A program made the translations under genes and the position numbers. The notes beneath the pieces were generated by a model, which saw only the letters and a program-made list of their open reading frames with translations, was not told the DNA's origin and did not search any database. This document shows, piece after piece, positions 1 through 12,400 of a stretch of 47,500 nucleotides of DNA (position 1 is the stretch's first letter; the number at the start of each line of letters is the position of its first letter). Source of the DNA: Glandiceps talaboti. Lineage: Eukaryota; Hemichordata; Enteropneusta; Spengelidae. The stretch spans positions 24,390,225 through 24,437,724 of the forward strand of contig NC_135555.1 of the NCBI RefSeq assembly GCF_964340395.1, in the 5' to 3' direction.

Positions 1-94
1 CGAGATAAACTCTCTTCACACTCTTAACGACTTCTAATCCTTTTACTGTTATGTATTTAGCATCTCCAAGACCAAGTCCGACTAAATACAACAT
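1..94 (-). CDS. DPH5: Diphthine synthase, first coding exon (partial)
   Basis: Reading minus from the ATG at 94, the 31 visible codons begin MLYLVGLGLGDAKYITVKGL and continue EVVKSVKRVYL before the window ends. This matches the strongly conserved N-terminus of diphthine methyl ester synthase, where the GLGLGDA segment belongs to the SAM-dependent tetrapyrrole-methylase-type fold. The enzyme methylates the modified histidine of elongation factor 2 during diphthamide synthesis in the cytosol. No signal peptide is expected or seen. The gene continues beyond position 1, so exon count and integrity cannot be judged. It is head to head with the AKR gene at 405. Identification rests on recognition of the conserved N-terminus only. 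Confidence 0.85.
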   Translation of the reverse strand, partial: MLYLVGLGLGDAKYITVKGLEVVKSVKRVYL

Positions 95-404
95 TCTCCT
101 TGAAGGACGTCACGCCACCAGTACCAGGGCGATAGTACGTACGATAAATCTGAACGAACCAAACTTCTGGATAAAAGCAGACGATCGAATTGATCACTAC
201 TTCCGGTTTGCCGTAAGAGGGTACCTTTTGACGTTGTGATTTTACTTATGATATTTTCTATAGTAGTGACGAATAGATTGTAGATATTGCTTAAATAAGA
301 ACATCTAATTGAAACCCAAATAAAACATTGATTATATTCTTGTGTATGAAACGTTGTCATAATTTAGGTAACAATTTATCGCTGATGCCGCAAAGGAGTG
401 ACAA
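95..404. promoter_or_regulatory. Bidirectional promoter region between DPH5 and the AKR gene
   Basis: Only 310 bp separate the two divergent start codons, so both 5' UTRs and the core promoters must lie here unless non-coding upstream exons exist. Visible motifs are a perfect ETS/GABP-type site (ACTTCCGG at 199-206, CCGGAAGT on minus) and a near-CRE (GACGTCAC, about 106-113). No convincing TATA box was seen. This fits a housekeeping-type divergent promoter, but function is inferred from position and motifs. Confidence 0.55.
199..206 (-). promoter_or_regulatory. ETS/GABP-type binding site
   Basis: CCGGAAGT on the minus strand, about 105 bp upstream of the DPH5 ATG and 200 bp upstream of the AKR ATG. 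This is the canonical ETS core, often found in divergent promoters of housekeeping genes. It is a sequence match only. Confidence 0.4.
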
Positions 405-474
405 ATGATGGCGGCTCCACTGACAAAGAGTGTGACTTTACCGACTGGTCATGAAATACCGATTTTAGGCTTAG
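405..474 (+). CDS. AKR exon 1
   Basis: Encodes residues 1-23 (MMAAPLTKSVTLPTGHEIPI then LGL) and the first base of Gly24. The donor is TTAG|GTAAGA. The first of two consecutive ATGs (405 and 408) has A at -3; the second has G at +4, so either could be used. The VTLPTGHEIPILGLG segment is the N-terminal beta-hairpin and first strand of AKRs. Confidence 0.88.
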
Positions 475-3400
475 GTAAGATTGGATTCCTTTCTTTAACA
501 TTATGAAGTGTCTTTGTTTTATGTCCAGTGTAGCACGTAAACAATTCAATGCTCATGGGTCATGTTCCAGCGGGGCGGTATTATTATGAAGTTTCCCACA
601 TTGCGGTTGTTCACGTTTGCCACCAATACTGGCAATAGTTACACCATTGATCTCCCCTTATAACCTCCATGATCCAAATAACTAGATACATTAGGTGAGT
701 TCAGAATAGTAAATGAGAGCTAGCACAGTCACAGATCACCAGATCCAAAGCTGTTAATAGGCTAGCTAACAGATCACTAAATATAAAGGCTAATTTGTAT
801 ACTAGATTAGGTTTTTACGCTGAACTAGCTGACTAGCTCTCCCATCATATGGCTCAGCATATGTCTCCAGCTGTACTTTACATGTAATATCAACAGATGA
901 CAAAAGAAAACAAACCATCTTTGCATGCTTTATGTTTGCTTAACCCCCATCTCAGTCCTGCAGGCAGACGGAGTAAATTGGTACTCAATTCTGACATTGT
1001 CCCTCTCCTTGTCAGTATCGCATCCCGTACACCGCAAGCAGGACTAGTAGTACTAGTAGTAAAAGTTTTTAGTTGGCCCCCCCCCCCCCCAGTTCCTAGT
1101 GCCCCACTGCCATATATACCTTAATGCTTTGTGAAATAATCAGGCTAACAACAGTTTTATTGGTAATTTTTTAGTGAAATTTTGTAATTAATCCAATGTG
1201 GATATATTGTGTCATGAGTTAGCCATACTACGATATGTTTGTTGTCTTATATTTACTGTGTAGATCTGCTCTTTTACACAGACAAGGACAAGTCTGTGTC
1301 TTTTAGAAGCCAGCATTTCATATGAATTCAAGGAATGTAGTAAAAAGACATGAAAGTCGTTCATGCAAAACTTAAACTGTGAGGTGTTTCAACTTAATAG
1401 TATTGTCCTTCCATGGTATAAGATACTGCTGCTTTGTATAATATACTTGCTACATTTATGTTAGAAAAGACTTACATGTAGTACAATCACAGGGGCTTGG
1501 AATTAGCCATAATTTTGTACAGATTTTTGTATTTTGTTTAGTTGTTCTTTTTTTACAAATATTCTTTTGTTTTACTTTTTTTTTCTTTTTTAAAAAAAAT
1601 ATTTTTTTCCTCTAAGGTGCCATGTAATGAAGTAATGATTTGAAAATTTGGTTTTGTGTCTCATTTTGTAAATCAATTGTATCTTCATCTTTTGCTGGTT
1701 TCTGGGTTTTGTCTGGTAGTAAATTTACTAATTGGGTTCAAAACTTTGTAGTAAATTTAAAAAATTGCGAGTAAAGTTTAACCACACATCAAGCTTCAAA
1801 AAATTGTAGCCAGGATTTATGAAATGTGTCAAACATTCATTTGGTCTGTTTATCAACAGATAGTATTCACACTTTGATAAAAGGGAAGGAGGCTCTGAAC
1901 ATTGTCAACATTATATCAATGTATGGTATTTTGTTTACCAGATAACCAACTATGGGGGTTGTTAGATCAAGTTATTAGTTGTGGATATATCTTCCATAAC
2001 AAGGGCAATCCTTCATGAACAAACAGATTGTTCCAATAATGGAGTTCAATATTACAGAGAGATATTCTCAAAAATCAGACACCACTCAAATTACATCTAT
2101 TGGTTGGTAACGTAACATTCAGTCCTTTAAGTAAAATGTCTCAATTACAAGACACAATTACATAACAAATTACAGAACAAATCAATCTACCAGCAAACAT
2201 GTGAATGATGTTTTAATAACATAAACTATGACTGATGAAGAAACCCAAATTGTCAGTATCGAAATGCCTTACAAGTTACAAGAAGGGTCATCAATTATCG
2301 ACCTAGGGGCATATTGCTGATTGCTTCTCTACAAAATGTAACCCTGGTAACAGGGTCGCTAACTTTGACAAACAGTCATGTGGCTAACTGGCTTTAACAC
2401 CACTGTGCACAAAATAATCAAGTTTGAACCAGCCTTGGGAGATATACATGAAGGTGTGGTAGAGGAAAAGAGAGAGTATAACATACATGTACAACAGTTA
2501 TAGCAGATTGCCAGGTGTGGTAGGGGAAGAGAGAGAGTATAATATACAACAGTTATAGCAGATTGCCAGGTGTGGTATGGGAAGAGAGAGAGTATAATAT
2601 ACAACAGTTATAGCAGATTGCCAGGTGTGGTAGGGGAAGAGAGAGAGTATAATATACAACAGTTATAGCAGATTGCCAGGTGTGGTAGGGGAAGAGAGAG
2701 AGTATAATATACAACAGTTATAGCAGATTGCCAGGTGTGGTAGGGGAAGAGAGAGAGAGTATAACATACAACAGTTATAGCAGATTGCCAGGTGTGGTAG
2801 GGGAAGAGAGAGAGTATAATATACAACAGTTATAGCAGATTGCCAGGTGTGGTAGAGGAAAAGAGAAAGTATAATATACAACAGTTATAGCAGATTACCA
2901 GGTGTGGTATGGTAAGAGAGAGAGAGAGTATAACATACAACAGTTATAGCAGATTGCCAGGTGTGTTAGGGGAAGAGAGAGAGTATAATATACAACAGTT
3001 ATAGCAGATTGCCAGGTGTGGTAGAGGAAAAGAGAAAGTATAATATACAACAGTTATAGCAGATTACCAGGTGTGGTATGGGAAGAGAGAAAGTATAACA
3101 TACAACAGTTATAGCAGATTGCCAGGTGTGGTAGGGGAAGAGAGAGAGTATAATATACAACGGTTATAGCAGATTGCCAGGTGTGGTATGGTAAGAGAGA
3201 GAGTATAACATACAACAGTTATAGCAGATTACCAGGTGTGTTAGGGGAAGAGAGAGAGAGAGTATAATATACAACAGTTATAGCAGATTGCCAGGTGTGG
3301 TAGAGGAAAAGAGAAAGTATAATATACAACAGTTATAGCAGATTGCCAGGTGTGTTAGGGGAAGAGAGAAAGTATAATATACAACAGTTATAGCAGATTG

Positions 3401-6400
3401 CCAGGTGTGTTAGGGGAAGAGAGAGAGAGTATAATATACAACGGTTATAGCAGATTGCCAGGTGTGTTAGGGGAAGAGAGAGAGAGTATAATATACAACG
3501 GTTATAGCAGATTGCCAGGTGTGGTATGGGAAGAGAGAGAGAGAGTATAACATACAACAGTTATAGCAGATTACCAGGTGTGGTATGGGAAGAGAGAGAG
3601 AGAGTATAACATACAACGGTTATAGCAGATTGCCTGGTGTGGTATGGGAAGAGAGAAAGTATAACATACAACAGTTATAGCAGATTGCCAGGTGTGGTAT
3701 GGGAAGAGAGAAAGTATAATATACAACGGTTATAGCAGATTGCCAGGTGTGGTATGGGAAGAGAGAGAGTATAATATACAACAGTTATAGCAGATTGCCA
3801 GGTGTGTTAGGGGAAGAGAGAGAGAGTATAATATACAACAGTTATAGCAGATTGCCTGGTGTGTTAGGGGAAGAGAGAGAGAAAGTATAACATACAACGG
3901 TTATAGCAGATTGCCAGGTGTGTTAGAGGAAAAGAGAAAGTATAACATACAACAGTTATAGCAGATTGCCAGGTGTGTTAGGGGAAGAGAGAGAGAGAGT
4001 ATAACATACAACAGTTATAGCAGATTGCCTGGTGTGGTATGGGAAGAGAGAAAGTATAATATACAACAGTTATAGCAGATTGCCAGGTGTGGTATGGGAA
4101 GAGAGAGAGTATAACATACAACAGTTATAGCAGATTGCCTGGTGTGTTAGGGGAAGAGAGAGAGAAAGTATAACATACAACGGTTATAGCAGATTGCCAG
4201 GTGTGTTAGGGGAAGAGAGAGAGAGAGTATAACATACAACAGTTATAGCAGATTGCCAGGTGTGTTAGGGGAAGAGAAAGAGAGAGTATAATATACAACA
4301 GTTATAGCAGATTGCCTGGTGTGGTAGAGGAAAAGAGAAAGTATAATATACAACAGTTATAGCAGATTGCCAGGTGTGTTAGGGGAAGACAGAGAGAGTA
4401 TAATATACAACAGTTATAGCAGATTACCAGGTGTGGTATGGGAAGAGAGAAAGTATAATATACAACAGTTATAGCAGATTACCAGGTGTGGTATGGGAAG
4501 AGAGAAAGTATAACATACAACAGTTATAGCAGATTGCCAGGTGTGGTAGGGGAAGAGAGAAAGTATAATATACAACAGTTATAGCAGATTACCAGGTGTG
4601 GTAGGGGAAGAGAGAAAGTATAATATACAACAGTTATAGCAGATTACCAGGTGTGGTAGGGGAAGAGAGAGAGAAAGTATAACATACAACGGTTATAGCA
4701 GATTGCCAGGTGTGTTAGGGGAAGAGAGAGAGTATAATATACAACAGTTATAGCAGATTGCCAGGTGTGGTATGGGAAGAGAGAAAGTATAATATACAAC
4801 GGTTATAGCAGATTGCCTGGTGTGTTAGGGGAAGAGAGAGAGAGTATAATATACAACGGTTATAGCAGATTGCCAGGTGTGTTAGGGGAAGAGAGAGAGA
4901 GAGTATAACATACAACAGTTATAGCAGATTGCCTGGTGTGGTATGGGAAGAGAGAAAGTATAACATACAACAGTTATAGCAGATTGCCAGGTGTGGTATG
5001 GGAAGAGAGAAAGTATAATATACAACGGTTATAGCAGATTGCCAGGTGTGGTATGGGAAGAGAGAGAGTATAATATACAACAGTTATAGCAGATTGCCAG
5101 GTGTGGTAGAGGAAAAGAGAAAGTATAATATACAACAGTTATAGCAGATTGCCAGGTGTGTTAGGGGAAGAGAGAGAGAGTATAATATACAACAGTTATA
5201 GCAGATTGCCAGGTGTGGTAGGGGAAGAGAGAGAGAGTATAATATACAACGGTTATAGCAGATTGCCAGGTGTGGTAGAAGAAAAGAGAAAGTATAATAT
5301 ACAACAGTTATAGCAGATTGCCAGGTGTGTTAGGGGAAGAGAGAGAGAGTATAATATACAACAGTTATAGCAGATTGCCTGGTGTGTTAGGGGAAGAGAG
5401 AGAGAAAGTATAACATACAACGGTTATAGCAGATTGCCAGGTGTGTTAGGGGAAGAGAGAGAGAGAGTATAATATACAACAGTTATAGCAGATTGCCAGG
5501 TGTGGTAGAGGAAAAGAGAAAGTATAATATACAACAGTTATAGCAGATTGCCAGGTGTGTTAGGGGAAGAGAGAAAGTATAATATACAACAGTTATAGCA
5601 GATTGCCAGGTGTGTTAGGGGAAGAGAGAGAGAGTATAATATACAACGGTTATAGCAGATTGCCAGGTGTGTTAGGGGAAGAGAGAGAGAGTATAATATA
5701 CAACGGTTATAGCAGATTGCCAGGTGTGGTATGGGAAGAGAGAGAGAGAGTATAACATACAACAGTTATAGCAGATTACCAGGTGTGGTATGGGAAGAGA
5801 GAGAGAGAGTATAACATACAACGGTTATAGCAGATTGCCTGGTGTGGTATGGGAAGAGAGAAAGTATAACATACAACAGTTATAGCAGATTGCCAGGTGT
5901 GGTATGGGAAGAGAGAAAGTATAATATACAACGGTTATAGCAGATTGCCAGGTGTGGTATGGGAAGAGAGAGAGTATAATATACAACAGTTATAGCAGAT
6001 TGCCAGGTGTGTTAGGGGAAGAGAGAGAGAGTATAATATACAACAGTTATAGCAGATTGCCTGGTGTGTTAGGGGAAGAGAGAGAGAAAGTATAACATAC
6101 AACGGTTATAGCAGATTGCCAGGTGTGTTAGAGGAAAAGAGAAAGTATAACATACAACAGTTATAGCAGATTGCCAGGTGTGTTAGGGGAAGAGAGAGAG
6201 AGAGTATAACATACAACAGTTATAGCAGATTGCCTGGTGTGGTATGGGAAGAGAGAAAGTATAATATACAACAGTTATAGCAGATTGCCAGGTGTGGTAT
6301 GGGAAGAGAGAGAGTATAACATACAACAGTTATAGCAGATTGCCTGGTGTGTTAGGGGAAGAGAGAGAGAAAGTATAACATACAACGGTTATAGCAGATT

Positions 6401-9400
6401 GCCAGGTGTGTTAGGGGAAGAGAGAGAGAGAGTATAACATACAACAGTTATAGCAGATTGCCAGGTGTGTTAGGGGAAGAGAGAGAGAGTATAATATACA
6501 ACAGTTATAGCAGATTGCCAGGTATGGTAGGGGAAGAGAGAGAGAGAGTATAATATACAACGGTTATAGCAGATTGCCAGGTGTGGTAGAAGAAAAGAGA
6601 AAGTATAATATACAACAGTTATAGCAGATTGCCAGGTGTGTTAGGGGAAGAGAGAGAGAGTATAATATACAACAGTTATAGCAGATTGCCTGGTGTGTTA
6701 GGGGAAGAGAGAGAGAAAGTATAACATACAACGGTTATAGCAGATTGCCAGGTGTGGTATGGGAAGAGAGAGAGAGAGTATAACATACAACAGTTATAGC
6801 AGATTGCCTGGTGTGTTAGGGGAAGAGAGAGAGAGAGTATAACATACAACAGTTATAGCAGATTGCCAGGTGCGGTATGGGAAGAGAGAAAGTATAACAT
6901 ACAACAGTTATAGCAGATTGCCAGGTGTGGTATGGGAAGAGAGAGAGAGTATAACATACAACAGTTATAGCAGATTACCAGGTGTGGTATGGGAAGAGAG
7001 AAAGTATAACATACAACGGTTATAGCAGATTGCCAGGTGTGGTATGGGAAGAGAGAGAGTATAACATACAACAGTTATAGCAGATTGCCTGGTGTGTTAG
7101 GGGAAGAGAGAGAGAAAGTATAACATACAACGGTTATAGCAGATTGCCAGGTGTGGTATGGGAAGAGAGAAAGTATAATATACAACAGTTATAGCAGATT
7201 GCCAGGTGTGGTATGGGAAGAGAGAGGGTATAACATACAACAGTTATAGCAGATTGCCTGGTGTGTTAGGGGAAGAGAGAGAGAGAGTATAACATACAAC
7301 AGTTATAGCAGATTGCCTGGTGTGGTATGGGAAGAGAGAAAGTATAATATACAACAGTTATAGCAGATTGCCAGGTGTGGTATGGGAAGAGAGAGAGTAT
7401 AACATACAACAGTTATAGCAGATTGCCTGGTGTGTTAGGGGAAGAGAGAGAGAAAGTATAACATACAACGGTTATAGCAGATTGCCAGGTGTGTTAGGGG
7501 AAGAGAGAGAGAGAGTATAACATACAACAGTTATAGCAGATTGCCAGGTGTGTTAGGGGAAGAGAGAAAGTATAATATACAACAGTTATAGCAGATTGCC
7601 AGGTGTGTTAGGGGAAGAGAGAGAGAGAGTATAACATACAACAGTTATAGCAGATTGCCAGGTGTGTTAGGGGAAGAGAGAAAGTATAACATACAACAGT
7701 TATAGCAGATTGCCAGGTGTGTTAGGGGAAGAGAGAAAGTATAATATACAACAGTTATAGCAGATTGCCAGGTGTGGTAGAGGAAAAGAGAAAGTATAAT
7801 ATACAACAGTTATAGCAGATTGCCAGGTGTGTTAGGGGAAGAGAGAGAGAGTATAATATACAACAGTTATAGCAGATTACCAGGTGTGGTATGGGAAGAG
7901 AGAAAGTATAACATACAACAGTTATAGCAGATTGCCAGGTGTGGTAGGGGAAGAGAGAAAGTATAATATACAACAGTTATAGCAGATTACCAGGTGTGGT
8001 ATGGGAAGAGAGAGAGTATAATATACAACAGTTATAGCAGATTGCCAGGTGTGGTAGGGGAAGAGAGAAAGTATAATATACAACAGTTATAGCAGATTAC
8101 CAGGTGTGGTAGGGGAAGAGATAGAGAAAGTATAACATACAACGGTTATAGCAGATTGCCAGGTGTGTTAGGGGAAGAGAGAGAGTATAATATACAACAG
8201 TTATAGCAGATTGCCAGGTGTGGTATGGGAAGAGAGAAAGTATAACATACAACGGTTATAGCAGATTGCCAGGTGTGGTATGGGAAGAGAGAAAGTATAA
8301 CATACAACAGTTATAGCAGATTGCCAGGTGTGGTATGGGAAGAGAGAAAGTATAACATACAACAGTTATAGCAGATTGCCAGGTGTGGTATGGGAAGAGA
8401 GAAAGTATAACATACAACGGTTATAGCAGATTGCCAGGTGTGTTAGGGGAAGAGAGAGAGAGTATAATATACAACAGTTATAGCAGATTGCCAGGTGTGG
8501 TATGGGAAGAGAGAAAGTATAACATACAACAGTTATAGCAGATTGCCAGGTGTGGTATGGGAAGAGAGAGAGTATAATATACAACAGTTATAGCAGATTG
8601 CCAGGTGTGGTAGGGGAAGAGAGAGAGTATAATATACAACAGTTATAGCAGATTGCCAGGTGTGGTAGGGGAAGAGAGAGAGTATAACATACAACAGTTA
8701 TAGCAGATTGCCAGGTGTGGTATGGGAAGAGAGAAAGTATAATATACAACAGTTATAGCAGATTGCCAGGTGTGGTATGGGAAGAGAGAGAGAGAGTATA
8801 ATATACAACAGTTATAGCAGATTGCCAGGTGTGTTAGGGGAAAAGAGAAAGTATAACATACAACAGTTATAGCAGATTGCCAGGTGTGGTAGGGGAAGAG
8901 AGAAAGTATAACATACAACAGTTATAGCAGATTGCCAGGTGTGGTATGGGAAGAGAGAGAGTATAACATACAACAGTTATAGCAGATTGCCAGGTGTGGT
9001 ATGGGAAGAGAGAAAGTATAACATACAACGGTTATAGCAGATTGCCAGGTGTGTTAGGGGAAGAGAGAAAGTATAATATACAACAGTTATAGCAGATTAC
9101 CAGGTGTGTTAGGGGAAGAGAGAGAGAGTATAATATACAACAGTTATAGCAGATTGCCAGGTGTGGTAGGGGAAAAGAGAGAGAGTATAATATACAACGG
9201 TTACAGCAGATTGCCTGGTGTGTTAGGGGAAGAGAGAGAGAGAGTATAACATACAACAGTTATAGCAGATTGCCTGGTGTGGTATGGGAAGAGAGAAAGT
9301 ATAACATACAACAGTTATAGCAGATTGCCAGGTGTGGTATGGGAAGAGAGAAAGTATAATATACAACGGTTATAGCAGATTGCCAGGTGTGGTATGGGAA

Positions 9401-12400
9401 GAGAGAGAGTATAATATACAACAGTTATAGCAGATTGCCAGGTGTGGTAGAGGAAAAGAGAAAGTATAATATACAACAGTTATAGCAGATTGCCAGGTGT
9501 GTTAGGGGAAGAGAGAGAGAGTATAATATACAACAGTTATAGCAGATTGCCAGGTGTGGTAGGGGAAGAGAGAGAGAGTATAATATACAACGGTTATAGC
9601 AGATTGCCAGGTGTGGTAGAAGAAAAGAGAAAGTATAATATACAACGGTTATAGCAGATTGCCAGGTGTGTTAGGGGAAGAGAGAGAGAGTATAATATAC
9701 AACAGTTATAGCAGATTGCCAGGTGTGGTATGGGAAGAGAGAGAGAAAGTATAACATACAACGGTTATAGCAGATTGCCAGGTGTGGTATGGGAAGAGAG
9801 AGAGAGAGTATAACATACAACAGTTATAGCAGATTGCCTGGTGTGTTAGGGGAAGAGAGAGAGAGAGTATAACATACAACAGTTATAGCAGATTGCCAGG
9901 TGTGGTATGGGAAGAGAGAGAGTATAACATACAACAGTTATAGCAGATTGCCTGGTGTGTTAGGGGAAGAGAGAGAGAAAGTATAACATACAACGGTTAT
10001 AGCAGATTGCCAGGTGTGGTATGGGAAGAGAGAAAGTATAATATACAACAGTTATAGCAGATTGCCAGGTGTGGTATGGGAAGAGAGAGAGTATAACATA
10101 CAACAGTTATAGCAGATTGCCTGGTGTGTTAGGGGAAGAGAGAGAGAGAGTATAACATACAACAGTTATAGCAGATTGCCTGGTGTGGTATGGGAAGAGA
10201 GAAAGTATAATATACAACAGTTATAGCAGATTGCCAGGTGTGGTATGGGAAGAGAGAGAGTATAACATACAACAGTTATAGCAGATTGCCTGGTGTGTTA
10301 GGGGAAGAGAGAGAGAAAGTATAACATACAACGGTTATAGCAGATTGCCAGGTGTGTTAGGGGAAGAGAGAGAGAGAGTATAACATACAACAGTTATAGC
10401 AGATTGCCAGGTGTGTTAGGGGAAGAGAGAAAGTATAATATACAACAGTTATAGCAGATTGCCAGGTGTGTTAGGGGAAGAGAGAGAGAGAGTATAATAT
10501 ACAACAGTTATAGCAGATTGCCAGGTGTGGTAGAGGAAAAGAGAAAGTATAATATACAACAGTTATAGCAGATTGCCAGGTGTGTTAGGGGAAGAGAGAG
10601 AGAGTATAATATACAACAGTTATAGCAGATTACCAGGTGTGGTATGGGAAGAGAGAAAGTATAACATACAACAGTTATAGCAGATTGCCAGGTGTGGTAG
10701 GGGAAGAGAGAAAGTATAATATACAACAGTTATAGCAGATTGCCAGGTGTGGTATGGGAAGAGAGAAAGTATAATATACAACAGTTATAGCAGATTGCCA
10801 GGTGTGGTAGGGGAAGAGAGAAAGTATAATATACAACAGTTATAGCAGATTACCAGGTGTGGTAGGGGAAGAGAGAGAGAAAGTATAACATACAACGGTT
10901 ATAGCAGATTGCCAGGTGTGTTAGGGGAAGAGAGAGAGTATAATATACAACAGTTATAGCAGATTGCCAGGTGTGGTATGGGAAGAGAGAAAGTATAACA
11001 TACAACGGTTATAGCAGATTGCCAGGTGTGGTATGGGAAGAGAGAAAGTATAACATACAACAGTTATAGCAGATTGCCAGGTGTGGTATGGGAAGAGAGA
11101 AAGTATAACATACAACAGTTATAGCAGATTGCCAGGTGTGGTATGGGAAGAGAGAAAGTATAACATACAACGGTTATAGCAGATTGCCAGGTGTGTTAGG
11201 GGAAGAGAGAGAGAGTATAACATACAACAGTTATAGCAGATTGCCAGGTGTGGTAGGGGAAGAGAGAGAGTATAATATACAACAGTTATAGCAGATTGCC
11301 AGGTGTGGTAGGGGAAGAGAGAGAGTATAACATACAACAGTTATAGCAGATTGCCAGGTGTGGTAGGGGAAGAGAGAGAGTATAACATACAACAGTTATA
11401 GCAGATTGCCAGGTGTGGTAGGGGAAGAGAGAGAGTATAACATACAACAGTTATAGCAGATTACCAGGTGTGGTATGGGAAGAGAGAGAGAGAGTATAAT
11501 ATACAACAGTTATAGCAGATTGCCAGGTGTGTTAGGGGAAAAGAGAAAGTATAACATACAACAGTTATAGCAGATTACCAGGTGTGGTATGGGAAGAGAG
11601 AGAGAGAGTATAATATACAACAGTTATAGCAGATTGCCAGGTGTGGTAGAGGAAAAGAGAAAGTATAACATACAACAGTTATAGCAGATTGCCAGGTGTG
11701 TTAGGGGAAAAGAGAAAGTATAACATACAACAGTTATAGCAGATTGCCAGGTGTGGTAGGGGAAGAGAGAAAGTATAACATACAACAGTTATAGCAGATT
11801 GCCAGGTGTGGTATGGGAAGAGAGAGAGTATAACATACAACAGTTATAGCAGATTGCCAGGTGTGTTAGAGGAAAAGAGAGAGTATAACATACAACAGTT
11901 ATAGCAGATTGCCAGGTGTGGTAGGGGAAGAGAGAGAGAGAGAGTATAACATACAACGGTTATAGCAGATTGCCAGGTGCGGTATGGGAAGAGAGAGAGA
12001 GAGTATAACATACAACGGTTATAGCAGATTGCCTGGTGTGGTATGGGAAGAGAGAGAGAGAGTATAACATACAACGGTTATAGCAGATTGCCAGGTGCGG
12101 TATGGGAAGAGAGAGAGAGAGTATAACATACAACGGTTATAGCAGATTGCCAGGTGTGTTAGGGGAAGAGAGAGAGAGAGAGTATAACATACAACGGTTA
12201 TAGCAGATTGCCAGGTGTGTTGGGGGAAGAGAGAGAGAAAGTATAACATACAACGGTTATAGCAGATTGCCAGGTGTGGTATGGGAAGAGAGAGAGAGTA
12301 TAACATACAACGGTTATAGCAGATTGCCAGGTGTGGTATGGTAAGTGAGAGAGAGAGTATAACATACAACGGTTATAGCAGATTGCCAGGTGTGGTATGG

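Noticed and set aside
82-360. 92-codon minus ORF across the DPH5-AKR promoter
   Set aside because: It is in a different frame from the DPH5 start at 94 and has no recognisable features. The conserved DPH5 N-terminus decides the frame.
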